Assembly: GCA_027596035.1 (NCBI GenBank)
Contig: JADGJA010000010.1
Span: forward strand, 20,282 to 84,281
Origin: Thoreauomyces humboldtii
Lineage: Eukaryota; Chytridiomycota; Chytridiomycetes; Spizellomycetales; Powellomycetaceae
Length of the DNA: 64,000 nucleotides
Direction of reading: 5' to 3'
Positions 9,372 through 20,591 of the stretch are shown piece by piece (the first letter of the stretch is position 1; each line of letters starts with the position of its first letter). Below the pieces are notes generated by a model. That model saw nothing but the letters and a program-made list of their open reading frames with translations. It searched no databases and was not told where the DNA came from. A program made the position numbers and the translations under genes.

Positions 9372-12300
9372 ATGCTGGAAAGAGCCAACCGTCGAGGACC
9401 ATCTCTTCCTCCTCCCCCACCGCCTTTCGCCGCGAGCGCTCCCAGAAATACCACCCAACCCGAAGATGATCTCGCCACACATTCTCCCATGACTCTCCTC
9501 AGCGCGACGCCGCTCATTGCTCTCAACAACCGTGTCCGCAAATTGCTCGGCAATCCCTCGTCAGCCCCAGCTTCGCCTTTACAAGTGTCAGAGGATGTAG
9601 TACCCGTGTCCGAAGCCCCGGCCGAAGAGCGTTCTTACCGGGATACGTTTCCCGATCTGGAGATCACCAAGCAGTTGCCTCTTCTCGATCTATCCACGTC
9701 CGCAACCGAATCCCCGGCGGTGCCGTCGGAAGATGTGGCTGCCTCACCCAATGGTATGCACGAAGCGCCCCTCGCAGCGCTCGCAGCTTCCGATGTGGCT
9801 CCGACTTCCACTTCTATCACCGCGATGGTTTCGCTCGATCCGCTGCCCGCCACCCCTGCGGCAAACCCCGCCAAGGTGTCAGCACTGGTCATCGACACAG
9901 TGATTGAACAGCAGTCCGTAGCACTCCCTGAACTTTTAGAAAGCGCTCTTCCTGACCCGCCGCCAGGGCCAGAAGCTGATTCAGCATCCGCCTCGGAAAT
10001 CTTTCATGATGCTGAGGAAGACATCAGTGAACAGACGAGCGAGCCCATCGCCTCCACATCGCATCCAGGATCTCCTCCACTCTCACAGAAGTCGCTGATT
10101 GAGCAACTCTGGGGTTCAGAGGCAATCTCCGGCCATCACGCAGAAAGTGCTTTCACAGAATCACCTTCCATCGATTCGCCCGTTGAGCAGATTGAACTCT
10201 CCTCTAGGGAGCCGCCACAGCCTCCGGCAGTGCTGAACGTATATTCAGGAATCCAGGCGATCACTCGGATTCCGGAGCTACCACCAGCGCCCACGAATCT
10301 CCCAAGGCCGTCCTTTCGTGAGCTACCGGGAAGTGAAGACCTTCCTCCGCAAAAGAAACTGCGCCTTGGCGCGGCTTACTTGCGTCATAACGGTAGCTGT
10401 CCAACTTTGAATGTTGCATAGTGATCAACGTTTGCGAACTCATGGCATTCTGTAGAACCGTCTGAAGACGAGCTAGCGTCGCGCGTGGAATACGATATGG
10501 ATGAGCAAGGTTCGAATTCGGTGCCTAGTTGTGTTTGCGCGCTCTGGCTCAAGCCTTCGTTTGAGCCAACAGATCTTTCGTGGTTGGAAATCATCAATGA
10601 ACAGAGAAAGCTGCAGAGTCAAACTCAGATGGACGAGGACTACTTTGAGCAGGTTATGGACATCCTCGAGAAGGAATGGTTTGATCTGGTAGGGGGATAT
10701 GTGATTATGTTCAATTTTGATCTCTCGAACATTTTCTGACGACCGTGTCATAGACAAAGGACATTCCATCACCTCGCGATGATGATGATACAGACCCTGT
10801 CTGCGCTGTATGCGATGATGGTGAGTGCGAAAATTCGAATGCTATCGTCTTCTGCGACGGCTGCAATATTGCTGTGCATCAAGGTAAGCCAAGAGGGCTG
10901 CATCATTGTCTGTCAGCTCGTGAGCTTACTTTCTGATTACAGATTGTTATGGGGTGCCCTACATTCCCGAAGGACAGTGGCTTTGTCGCAAGTGTATGCT
11001 CAGTCCACACAAGCCCGTGGTATGTGTGGTTCGTTTTAAGACTTTCACTGTGTTCCTAAACTAAAACGATTATCTCGCTATAGGACTGCGTTTTGTGTCC
11101 ACACAGCGACGGGGCCTTCAAGCAGACGAGCGCTCAGGGTTGGGCACATCTGTTATGTGCCATGTGGGTTCCTGAATGCGGTTTGGGCAACATGACTTTG
11201 ATGGAGCCCGTTATCGATATCGAGAAGATTCCCCGTAGTCGGTGGAGGCTGGTGAGGTCGAGAATCGAGACGTCATGATACGGGCCTTCCTTTCTGACGT
11301 TCTTCTGTTCTTCTAAAGCAATGCTATCTATGCCAAAGGCACGTCGGGGCCCCCATGCAATGTTCGAATAAGAGCTGTTACGCCGCTTTCCACCCAACCT
11401 GCGCGCGGAAAGCTAAGCTTTACATGAAGATGAGGTCTATGTACGGCACCGAGCACAATACCTTCCGAGTATTCTGCGACAAGCATACTCCGGTAAGCAT
11501 AGAACTTTGTATGCTGCGTTACACCAGGCGTGAATTAAGATTGCTGACAATATTGTATCGCAGACCGACTACCGAGAAAGGGTTGACGTGGAAGGGGCAA
11601 TTTTGGAGTTCAAACAGGCGATGCTTGAGCAGACCACCTCCCTTGTGCGCCGCACCTTGGACTCTCTGGAAGAAGCCGAAGATGACGAAGCGAGCCTTAG
11701 CGATGAACCCGAGGCGCCACGGCGAAGGCTCAAACGCAAAGCTCTCACATCCGACTCTGAAGATCACGATACGCACGAGGTTTTACCCGTCGCAAATCGA
11801 CGGAAGCGCAAGCGGACAGAGGGGACGCTCTCCGCAGGACGAGTTTTGGCCGATTTCGGGATCGCGGATGCAGGCATCATAGCGGATGTTTCTCAACCGG
11901 CTCAATTTTCCACCGCGGTTGTTATTCCGCAGTACATTCTCCGGCGCGTTCTGGAGACGCTACGCGCCGACTTTAAAGAACGGAAGAGGAAGGGCGACTT
12001 TGATCGGAAATGCAAGGACTTCGTGATTCTCGTATGTAAATATTGGTCTCTTAAGAGAGAGTCACGTCGCGGAGCGCCTCTTTTGAAGCGTCTGCATCTG
12101 GAGGTATGCATATGGTTTAGTCAACTTTTTATCGCGTTATCTGCTGATATATATGGGCCCCCCGATCTAGCCTTGGACAGCTTCGACTTCGGCAATGAAA
12201 CAGGATGAAGAGGCACGAGGTCAACGAAATCAGGTTTGTTGTAATGCCAATTCATTTAGTTATAACATCTATTGCTGATGCATTCTCTCGGTTTCAGACC

Positions 12301-14568
12301 GCTATCGTTATACGACAAGATCTGGAGCGTGTGCGCCTTCTTGTTGACCTTATCCGGAAACGTGAGAAGGACAAGATGCGACAGTATCAGGCCGGCGTGT
12401 CCTACACGGAGCTGCTATTCTTCCCTGCCACGAAGTTCCTCCGTCCTGTCTTTGAAAAAATCCGAGGGTTAGTTCATGATACGATGCTTGTTCCTTTCGA
12501 ACCGCACTCACGACTTCCGTTGTGTAGGTTTGATCGAGATGGCTACTTTGCAGATCCAGTTACAGCAGCGATGGCCCCTGATTACGCGACGTATGTCACA
12601 AATCCAATGGATTTCAGCACAATGGCGCGAAAAGTAGATCATTACGAGTACAGGGATATCGCATCGTTTGAGGTACGCAGACATTATCGCTGTCGACTCA
12701 AGCCATCTCCCACCCCTCATTTTCATTTTCAGGCTGATCTGGAGCTCGTTTGGCACAACTGCATGGTTTACAACAAGCCCGAAACTGAATACTACAAAGC
12801 AGCTGCACGATATCAAAAACGAGCAAAGCCATTGATCGATGATCTGAAAGCTCATTTGGCAGGCTTGCCCATTGATCCGGAAACTGGTATCATGCATATT
12901 GCGCCAGCCGAATTCTTTTCCGTTCTTTGGACAACAGGATGGCCTGAGGAAATGGTTGAACGACCGCTATTTCAGAAGGAACTGCCGCCTGTACAACCCG
13001 AAAAAGTGGTGGTACCTGCCGACTTCATGCCACCACCCCGTCTCACACGGGCGAGGTTGGCGGCGCTGGAAGCTGCCACTCCAGAACCTGTTCCATCTCG
13101 GCGCTCCAAGAAGAAGGCGTCCAAAAGTGTTCCGGCGAAGACACGAGCTGAAGAACCTTTGGAGACACCCGGTCGACGACTCTCCAGAGGCAGACGTGTT
13201 AGCGTGCTGGCATCCGAAAATACACCTCCACCAGACCCCTTGAACGATTCCCTCGGCCGACTAGTGCGACCTGCTCGGAAAGCCGCTGAGGCTGCGCAGA
13301 AAGCAATAGTTGTTCATCGTGCTAGTAAGGAGATGGTTTTTGTTCTTAAAACAGACCCTGTATTGACACATGTGTTTCTAGCTGCATCAACCGGAAAACG
13401 GAAGAAGACTGAACCGGAACCGTTACCACTAACCGGCCGAGAGGCGCGAGCCCGGAAACGACACTGGGGCGAAAGCGATACAATAGTGAATACCCCAGCT
13501 CCTGCCCCGCGGGGCGCCCTGAAAAAAGCGAAGGAACCGCCTTCAACACCTTTACCACGAGAGGGTCCCTCTACGCGGCGAACGTCCGCCAGAACAAATA
13601 CAGCCATCCCACCCGCTGATACAGATCCAAACACATCAGAGGCTGTACCTGATACTCTCAGCGTAGCGCCTTCGAAGAGTGCTTCGAAGTCCAAGAAGTC
13701 ATCGCGAAGTTCCTCGAAGCCTGATAAAGATGATTACTCCGCAACCCTTGCAACGCGCGAGTCCTCGCGCTTGCGCAGGCCGAGCGTTCCGTTAAGTGCC
13801 GATCTCCCCGAAGCGCTCGTAGGTCCCACTATGAGGAGGAAATCAGGGGTCCCAAAGCCATCGTTTGTATATGTGGAGGTCGAACCTGAGCCTGAAGTAT
13901 CTCCTATGTTGACTGCGCCTCGCACGGCAAGGCGCAAGCAGCATCCGCCTCTCACGCCGCTCGCAGCACAACGGCCGTCTTCTACGCCTGCCCCAGTTGC
14001 CACTCCTGCCGCTTGCGCCGCTCCGGTCCCCACCGAGGAAGCGCCAGACGTCATGGAAGGAAAAGATGTTATCGTCTGCGGAGTCTCCTTACCTTCGCCC
14101 TTGGATCCCGTCGACCTGGACGATAACCCGGCTATGGTGGCTTTTATCCAGGCCGTCAAGCCGGAAGAAGACCCGAACTCGCATGCTCCTGACGGCGCGC
14201 TGAACGATGACGTTTCCCGGTCTGGCACGCCGGAGAAAGTCAGCGATGACGAAGATCTCGCAAGCAGGTTACAGAAGGTCACCCCACACAAACCATCAGC
14301 TCCTGCTGCTGCCGGGGAGAGCCAGGGCACCCAGAAGTCGAAGGGGAGAAACGGAGCTGGGAGCACTCGTGGGACACCGAAGTCGAGATTCCAACGCGGA
14401 GAAGAGGCATCTCCTTCTCTCGATCGAAATGCCGCGCAATCCGTCGTCGCTGCCGTCTCGCCAGCCATCGCCGATGCCCCACCTTCTGCCCCATCGGAAA
14501 TCGGGATCTTTGCGGAGAGAAATTCGCCGCGAGGAACACGGAGTTCGATCGCTAGCTACAAGGTCTGA
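9372..14568 (+). CDS. NTO1: NTO1/BRPF-like protein: PHD-zinc knuckle-PHD plus bromodomain
   Basis: Scaffold and histone reader of MYST-type acetyltransferase complexes (NuA3 in yeast, MOZ/MORF-BRPF in animals). Thirteen exons give about 1478 aa: 9372-10392, 10456-10509, 10573-10688, 10754-10883, 10943-11019, 11084-11251, 11319-11492, 11564-12103, 12171-12233, 12298-12467, 12528-12672, 12733-13324, 13382-14568. After a Pro/Ser-rich 340-residue N-terminus comes the Epl1-like block VEYDMDEQ...DLSWLEIIN. The first PHD follows ([20 protein letters not shown], then C-Y-G-V-P-Y). Next are a zinc knuckle ([14 protein letters not shown]) and an extended PHD ([19 protein letters not shown]). The BRPF-type helix [11 protein letters not shown] comes next, then a bromodomain with NPMDFSTM and the acetyl-lysine-binding Asn in MVYNKPE. 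The C-terminal 500 residues are disordered and basic. No PWWP domain is seen, unlike animal BRPF1. Yeast Nto1 lacks the bromodomain, so the architecture is animal-like. Two introns (10510-10572, 13325-13381) lack stops and are multiples of three, so they are less certain. Confidence 0.85.
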
Positions 14569-15504
14569 CCCCATCGTACCCTGTACAGGAGGGGTCCGTA
14601 CCTGCCATCCCACGTCCCGCTTTGGCCGTACCTGTGCTTACATCTACTTTTAAACGAGTCTACTCGTTACTTCATACCCTCCCCCTTTCTGTCATAAGTT
14701 TCATCGGGGGACCGTATTTCCTGCAATACGATATCTTGAACCAGTTTAATGACTTGCTGCTAAATCTGTTTCTGGAAGAAGACGAGATAGAATCGAATGT
14801 ACGAGTCGCACAGCGCCCGCAAACAGGGCACAAAAGCACTTCCGCCGCAAGGACGAAAGACTGAGAGAGCTCTGCAAGGGGTTCTGCGCATCTCTCCCCG
14901 TTGCCTCCCGGCTGACTCCCGCTAACGATCCGTGAGAACGGCTAGCGGGAAGCCAACGAGGAATTGACGGAGCTGCTTTGGTATTGCTATGTTGTCTGGA
15001 TCTTTGAGCAGTTGGTGAGGCAAAAAGACAATTTGCAAAGCGTTCAAAGACTAGGACCATCAGGTAAGACCCATCCAGCTGAGATATATGATGAGGCTTG
15101 ACCCCTCACTCGGGCTATGTCTCGTCATATCGGTCAGTAGGAAGGTGAATCCTCCGTACCTGAATGCCGAGAGCCCAACGGAGATTCCCATTTTATACTT
15201 TCTCATCATGGGATGCTGCGCCACATACTTGCTCGTGTGTGTGTCACGGCTTACCGGTACGGCCCACATATCCCACCTCTCCAGGAACCATTCGCATCAA
15301 CTCTCTCGGTACTTGACCCTTCGCTTATCTGCTCAATTACTCTCCAAAGCGATCACGACGAGCGTACTTTGCATCATCTTGTGCAGTTATTCTTTATGCG
15401 AGAGTCTGTCAAACGCGCAGTATCATCATACTAGAGCTGCAGCTTCTCTCGCGTCACTTGGGCAACCGGCATTTGAGCGCACCAACTAGGGCCCCCCGTC
15501 ATTG
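14569..15504. other. intergenic
   Basis: About 0.9 kb between two plus-strand genes. Small ORFs occur on both strands (for example 15088-15489) but none has a family motif, biased codon use or splice-consistent extension. No repeat or RNA gene was recognised. Confidence 0.4.
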
Positions 15505-17520
15505 ATGTCCAGTTATAGTTACTCTCCGTACTACGCGCCATATCCATCACCTTCAGGGAGGTATTCTCCATACTCTTCTCTTTATCCGCCAGCACCAGGT
15601 AGCACTACTGGGGCGCCGACGCAACCACTACCACTACGGACAGGGTCTGCCCCTGCTTTTGGCTCTCAGGACCATCTGCGTTTACCCCTGCCCCCATCCC
15701 CTGCGCTTGTACCGTCGAGTACTTCTCCTCCAGCATCAGGCTCCTCCCAATATCTTCGCTCCATCGGCGGAGGTCCTCCTCCACATCGTACGGCTCCACA
15801 ACCCATCCTTGCTCCCCCAAGGCGCGGTTCAACATCATCCACATCCTTGTCTCCGCAGACAAGATCACCACTCTCTTCGTCGCCGTCTCATCCCTATTCG
15901 GGATCGCTGGCGTATGGTCAGTATCAGAGTCCCCGCTCTCGGCTAGGGTCCGAGCGCAGCTGGTGGGAATCGGACGGTGCTGGCGCCGCGCCATCGAGCA
16001 AACCCGCGGACCCTCTGGATGACCCCTCCGAATACACCGGGAGCGGATTCTCAGAGGGCATCGTACTTGCAAACCCGGGCGAACGTAAGCCGCTGGCCAC
16101 ATTGGCGCGGCTGCCGAGGATCCCTCGCTTAACGCCACAATCAGACTCGTCCCTGACGCTCTCCGACGAAAAGCCAGACCCACTTTCGGCGTACGACCAT
16201 ATTTCTGCGGAGAAGGACCGTCTACGCCGACAATCTTACAGCGGTGTGAACGAGAAGCTCGGTTTGTACGTTTCAGGACAGCAACATCGGGATTCCCATG
16301 TCGCTCGAGCAGCGGATCAGGACGTCGATGACGATGAAACAGGAGACGATGCATACGACTATGCGCGAAGACGACGTCAACGGACCCGTAGTAACTCGGA
16401 AAGTTGTGAAAATGACCCATACCAAATGTCGCCTTCTCGTGCGTCCACCCCGACTCCACGAAGCGTCGCCCAGCGCGCAGCCTCCTTCAATGGGAGCGGC
16501 AGGGATGCAACGGACGCTCGAACGGCCAATCAGGCGAACGGTGGGAAGCCGGAGCAGCCGAGCACCGTGCATCGTGCCGGTTTTTCGGCCGCCTCGTTCA
16601 TCCTCCTCACCACCCTCCCCATCATCTCGGCGTGGTCGCACTCGCTACGCATCCACTTCGGTCCTTACCCGGCCCTGGCCATCACGATCGCAGCGTCGGC
16701 AGTCCTGGGATGCCTCCTGGCGGACAGACGTCATCAGCTCGCGAGCATGTACGCGAGCCTTCGCGCCCACCCGGCCGGAAAGGAAGCCGCGGCCCTGATT
16801 GGGGTCCTCGGCGCCGCCTACGTGGCCTGCGCCTTCATGCCTTTGGCGTTCCGACTCCTCCACGGGATCATGAACGGGTTGCCCCTCGTCGGTGGCGTGG
16901 CCGTCTACGCCGTCCTGCTCTGGGGAACCACGGTGCTGGGCGTGGCCACCGTGTGGACCATGGCCGTCATGTCGTGGGACGTCACCAGGGTGGTCCACGG
17001 AGCCGTCGTCAAGGTGTCGAGGTACGTGGTCGCGCCGGACGCGACCGCGGACGCCTCTGCCCCTCCTCCTCCCGTCGAGATGCAGACCCGATCGCGAGGT
17101 GGTGGCTTGGGAGGAGGGCGCTATCATCATCAACATCATCACCATCATCAGCGCCACGTCGTCGGTGGAGGGTTTCGCGTCGTCAACTCGAGCGACTCGA
17201 GCGAGGATTCTTCCGACCATGAAGAAGACGACGACGACGACGGCGGCCAGGGCGTCGAGGCGGCTTTCGAAGCGCTGAGGACGACCACCAATAGGACTAC
17301 CACCACCAAAACTAATTCTACCGCAACTTTTGTTGGATCTGATGGCAAGTTCAAGGCCACACTCGGGGAGACTTCTCAGCGGCAGCAGCAACGGGAGTCT
17401 TCCATGTACCTGGGGAAGGGCAAGATGCCATCTTTTTACGATGACGACGGAGGAGGAGGATTCAGGGGATCAGTTCCTCGGCCAGCAGAGGATGATCGGC
17501 GGAGTATGGTGGGGTTTTGA
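15505..17520 (+). CDS. predicted multi-pass membrane protein, unknown function
   Basis: A single open frame of 671 aa from ATG 15505. The frame opens one codon earlier with TTG, which was not used. Residues 1-350 are disordered and rich in Ser, Pro and Tyr, with many SP/TP sites. About four hydrophobic segments follow at roughly residues 355-510 (for example FILLTTLPIISAW, LAITIAASAVLGCLLA and VAVYAVLLWGTTVLGVATVW). The C-terminal 160 residues hold a histidine tract (17119-17157), Gly runs, an acidic DHEEDDDDDGG stretch and polar low-complexity sequence. The layout, a long disordered cytosolic N-terminus followed by a small helical membrane domain, is seen in several fungal proteins of unknown role, and no family could be named. 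The gene converges on RPL13 170 bases downstream. Confidence 0.7.
   Translation: MSSYSYSPYYAPYPSPSGRYSPYSSLYPPAPGSTTGAPTQPLPLRTGSAPAFGSQDHLRLPLPPSPALVPSSTSPPASGSSQYLRSIGGGPPPHRTAPQPILAPPRRGSTSSTSLSPQTRSPLSSSPSHPYSGSLAYGQYQSPRSRLGSERSWWESDGAGAAPSSKPADPLDDPSEYTGSGFSEGIVLANPGERKPLATLARLPRIPRLTPQSDSSLTLSDEKPDPLSAYDHISAEKDRLRRQSYSGVNEKLGLYVSGQQHRDSHVARAADQDVDDDETGDDAYDYARRRRQRTRSNSESCENDPYQMSPSRASTPTPRSVAQRAASFNGSGRDATDARTANQANGGKPEQPSTVHRAGFSAASFILLTTLPIISAWSHSLRIHFGPYPALAITIAASAVLGCLLADRRHQLASMYASLRAHPAGKEAAALIGVLGAAYVACAFMPLAFRLLHGIMNGLPLVGGVAVYAVLLWGTTVLGVATVWTMAVMSWDVTRVVHGAVVKVSRYVVAPDATADASAPPPPVEMQTRSRGGGLGGGRYHHQHHHHHQRHVVGGGFRVVNSSDSSEDSSDHEEDDDDDGGQGVEAAFEALRTTTNRTTTTKTNSTATFVGSDGKFKATLGETSQRQQQRESSMYLGKGKMPSFYDDDGGGGFRGSVPRPAEDDRRSMVGF
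17119..17157 (+). repeat. CAT/CAC trinucleotide tract coding poly-histidine
   Basis: Imperfect ATC/CAT/CAC triplets inside the membrane-protein gene encode a run of histidines broken by Gln. Likely length-variable between strains. The product stretch may bind metal, but this is only inference from composition. Confidence 0.7.
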
Positions 17521-17697
17521 GGTGAAGTTGTTAAATGCACAATGACATCCACGACCCGCCCGAGCTGTCCTTGTCAGGAACAAAAAAGCAAAAGAACGAA
17601 GTTCGTTTCGAAAGAGACAAAGCGTGGGATCGTGATTTGGTACGTGAGCAGAGCAGGGTGGAGACAAAAGTATATGGAAATGGTGTAGGAAAATCTT

Positions 17698-18622
17698 CTA
17701 CTTCTTTGCCTTCTCCTCCTCAGCGGCAGCCTTGGCACGAGCCTCACGGATGCCCTTGAGCTTCTTGTCGGAGCGAGCCTTGCGGAGCATGGCGTAGGCG
17801 TGGACGGTGGGCTTGTCGCCCATGGGACGCTCAATGTCCTCGTTGACGGACTGGACGATGGGGGCGATGAGGCCACGGAGCTGGGTGGCGGAAGCGACGG
17901 TCTTCGCGTCAGCGTCTCCCTTCTTGGGCTTGTTGGCCTTTTTGGGGAACACGATGAGACGAGCGCTGTACTCCTTCAGACGCTGGACGTTGGACTCGAG
18001 CCCTTCGACCGATCGGTTCTTGCGACGGTGGTCGACGGAAACGCCGATGGAGCGAGCCTCCTTGCGACGGATGCCAGCGGCCTAGATGGGGGAGGGAAGG
18101 GGGTGTGGTCAGCACACCTCCGTTCTCTTCGGTTCCATAACGCGATTCCGAATGTCGTCTTCCTCCTCCATTCCGAAGCCCGTCCTGTTACTCCTCCTCG
18201 TCCTCGTTCTCCTCCGTCTCTTTGTTTTGTACACAGATAGGTGCTTCTTCCTTCGTATCCCCGCTTCGCACCTTGAGCTCTTCCAGGGTGAATCCACGAC
18301 CGGCGCGCAGCTTCATGTTGTACTTGACGGTCTGGCCGCGGACGGCGGGACGGAGAAGGCCATCGACGGGACGGGGAGCGAGCTGGGCTGCCTTCTGGAT
18401 GCGAGCAACACGTCTGGACTTCTTCTTGCCGGGCTGGTCGAACCACGTCTTTACGTGCAGCTGCCAGTCCTTTCTACATTGCGGGGAAAGGGGATCAGGA
18501 ACTTTCTCTCCTTATCACCTCGAGACGAACGGTACGGTGCGACTCGAAGGTGACGGTCTCTCTCTCTCTCTGTCTCTCTCCTACCGGAAGTGCTGGTTGG
18601 GAAGAACGTTGTTGTGCTTCAT
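17698..18622 (-). CDS. RPL13: 60S ribosomal protein L13 (eL13)
   Basis: Structural protein of the large ribosomal subunit. Three exons on the minus strand (18622-18585, 18473-18272, 18081-17698) join in phase to give 207 aa, the normal family length. Diagnostic segments include the start [17 protein letters not shown], the basic block [55 protein letters not shown] and [18 protein letters not shown], ending in a lysine-rich tail. Intron 1 (111 nt) contains a (CT)n tract; intron 2 is 190 nt, the longest intron modelled in this window. Long 5'-proximal introns are common in ribosomal protein genes. Codon use is strongly biased, in line with high expression. The identification is secure. Confidence 0.93.
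18557..18581. repeat. (CT)n microsatellite in RPL13 intron 1
   Basis: Nearly pure CT dinucleotides on the plus strand (GA on the coding strand), lying just inside the 5' end of the first RPL13 intron. Confidence 0.85.
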
Positions 18623-19439
18623 GGTGGTTCAGAGGTTTGGTGGACGACCGCGAAAGACAGTGGGCTCTCGCAGATTCGGAATGGCAGAGAGAAAGAGGGC
18701 GGGCAGGAAAGGAAGAAAAATCGCAAAAGGCGGACGGACCCCACCGCACAGAGAAGAGAAGCCCTAACCGCCTCCACGTACCGCGACAAGTGCAAAAGGC
18801 GCGGCGGAGGGCAGCAACCTCCGCTATCGTACCCCTCAACCATCTACTGCAATGTCGGAAGGGGTGAAGGCATGGCGGACACATGCAATGCCGGTCATGT
18901 ATGCGGCAGCGCGCGACTTTACTGAGCTATTAAACGTTCCATTTCGTGGCAAACTGCACGTTAGACCCACTCTGGGTAGTGAGCGTTACCCTGTTTCCTT
19001 CCGGGAAACAGATGCTTCATCGCAATACGATAACATCAACATTCTTTCTCGGCAATGTTACAGTACGCATTCTGGGCATCGACGTAGAGTGCACTGCATA
19101 ATTAACTTACTGTACCGGGAAGAAGGAATGTTTGAGGACTTCTGAGGCAAATGTCTTTGGGTGTGACGCGAACGTGCTGCACGTGGTGGCTTCCTCGTTC
19201 ATTTGAGGCTTTCCAGCACGTTTTATGGCAGCGGCTTCCGCTCCCTCCCTCCTTGACACGTCGTCGAACCTTTTTGCCTTTTGTATGCCTGTCTTGGTGC
19301 GTGCCCTCTCTCCCTCTGTCCTTCTATAAATCAAGGACTTGCACCTCTGATCGACACAGGACGACTCTCTACTCTGTCCCCCTCTGGTCGTTTCATCAAA
19401 GTTCTCTCTCAGCAAGTCTTCGGTCTCCCCTTTCCGATC
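18623..19439. other. divergent promoter region
   Basis: Lies between the start of RPL13 (minus) and the SRPBCC gene (plus). A GCCCTAACC motif at 18761-18769 sits about 140 bases upstream of the RPL13 start. The plus-strand frame is open upstream of 19440 from 19281 but shows no conserved sequence, so it is treated as leader. No other gene was recognised. Confidence 0.4.
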
Positions 19440-20369
19440 ATGACTCTCTACCGAATCTCGGCGTTACCGTCCCTTCTGATTGCCCTTACAGCGAGCACCC
19501 TTGCTGCTGCTGCGTCGGCAAAGTCGGAAGCAGCAAACGGCGGGGGCGGCAACACGGCCCACTTTGGCTCCATCGACGAGCAGGACGACGAGGACATTCT
19601 CCTTCCCATACGCGTGGTCGACGAGGAGTGGTCCGAGGCCGGTCTCTTTGTTTCCGGCGGAGAGTTCGCCCAGGAGAACATGTACTGGGTCCTCCCCGTC
19701 TTCCTCTTCCTCCTCCTCGCCAACGTCGTCTACTTCGTCTGGGCCGCCGGTCGGCTCGTCAAGCCGAGCGTCGTGTCCGTCCGGGCGGTCCGGCTCCCCA
19801 CCCTCCCCGTGGCCGCCGCCTGGAGGATCCTCTCCGAGTGGCAAAACTACCCAGACTGGCGCGCCGACGTCGTCTCGGTGGCTCCCGCAAAGACGAAGGG
19901 AAGGTGGACCGAGGTGGGCCACCGCGGTTCCCGGTACGAGTACGAGGTCCTGGAGGAGGACGAGAAGACGCTCCTGCAGGTCCGGTCCGGAACGCCCCTG
20001 CCTCCACCGGGAGGTCGGCCGGCGTGGAGTCACCTCTACACCTTCATGTCTCCAAAGTGGACCGTCGAGGTTCGCGCTCCCTGCGCTTCCACCGTGGAAG
20101 CACCCGCGACGGGATGCCTCGTGTACGTCTCCGAGGAGATGAGCATCTCCGCTCCCGCCGTCCGCTTCATCATGGCTATGTGGGGACACGGAAGGCACGT
20201 CGATCGTTTCCTGAACGACCTCATCATCCTGGCCGGCGACAGGACAGCAAAGGTTCAGCGACCCGTCGGAGGCACCCTGATCGTTGAGGGCGATGGGACG
20301 GTGCCGAAGAGCAAAGAGATAAAGGGAAACAAGAAGAAGGACAAGGCCGCTGCCATCAAGAGCGAGTGA
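19440..20369 (+). CDS. signal-peptide and single-TM protein with SRPBCC (START/polyketide-cyclase-like) domain
   Basis: A 309-aa protein from ATG 19440. Residues 1-27 form a signal peptide (hydrophobic core, Ala-rich end). An acidic, Gly-rich lumenal segment follows to about residue 80. A transmembrane helix sits at about 81-103 (YWVLPVFLFLLLANVVYFVW). The domain after it starts AAAWRILSEWQNYPDWRADV and continues through GRWTEVGHRGSRYEYEV, the pattern of SRPBCC domains (helix with W..L.D...YP.W, then beta strands with G..W.E). SRPBCC domains form a deep hydrophobic pocket and bind lipids or small ligands. The C-terminus is a lysine-rich tail (NKKKDKAAAIK), which would lie in the cytosol. Inference: an ER or plasma-membrane lipid-binding/transfer protein. 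An earlier in-frame start upstream would spoil the signal peptide. No specific family could be named. Confidence 0.7.
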   Translation: MTLYRISALPSLLIALTASTLAAAASAKSEAANGGGGNTAHFGSIDEQDDEDILLPIRVVDEEWSEAGLFVSGGEFAQENMYWVLPVFLFLLLANVVYFVWAAGRLVKPSVVSVRAVRLPTLPVAAAWRILSEWQNYPDWRADVVSVAPAKTKGRWTEVGHRGSRYEYEVLEEDEKTLLQVRSGTPLPPPGGRPAWSHLYTFMSPKWTVEVRAPCASTVEAPATGCLVYVSEEMSISAPAVRFIMAMWGHGRHVDRFLNDLIILAGDRTAKVQRPVGGTLIVEGDGTVPKSKEIKGNKKKDKAAAIKSE

Positions 20370-20591
20370 AGCAGACTTTTCCCCTTTTCTTCAGAAACCA
20401 CGCGCGCATCCACTTAGCATAGCAGCTTCATTTCATAACTTTATTTAATCCTAAGCTTGCCTCTGGCACCGGTCTGCAAACCTTGCAAGTTCTCACGTGC
20501 AAAGTTTATATTTACGCAGCTCGCTCCTCCAGCAGGAGAGCTGACTGAAGGCATGCAATGTAGATGTACGGGTGGCAAACGTACGCGAGTG

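Noticed and set aside
9635..9898. Minus-strand open frame opposite NTO1 exon 1
   Set aside because: Antisense shadow of a Ser/Pro/Ala-rich coding region; no start context or conserved motif.
10505..10530. tRNA-like GGTTCGAAT box
   Set aside because: Lies inside the in-frame NTO1 intron; no matching acceptor stem or anticodon arm could be formed by eye.
13734..14468. Long minus-strand frame (244 codons) opposite the NTO1 tail
   Set aside because: Shadow ORF produced by codon bias in the disordered tail; no domain and no promoter room.
15088..15489. Plus-strand frame of 133 codons in the 14.6-15.5 kb gap
   Set aside because: No motif, no splice-consistent partner and mixed composition; kept as intergenic.
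16645..17391. Minus-strand frame of 248 codons opposite the membrane protein
   Set aside because: Rich in His/Arg/Asp/Val only because it is antisense to low-complexity repeats.
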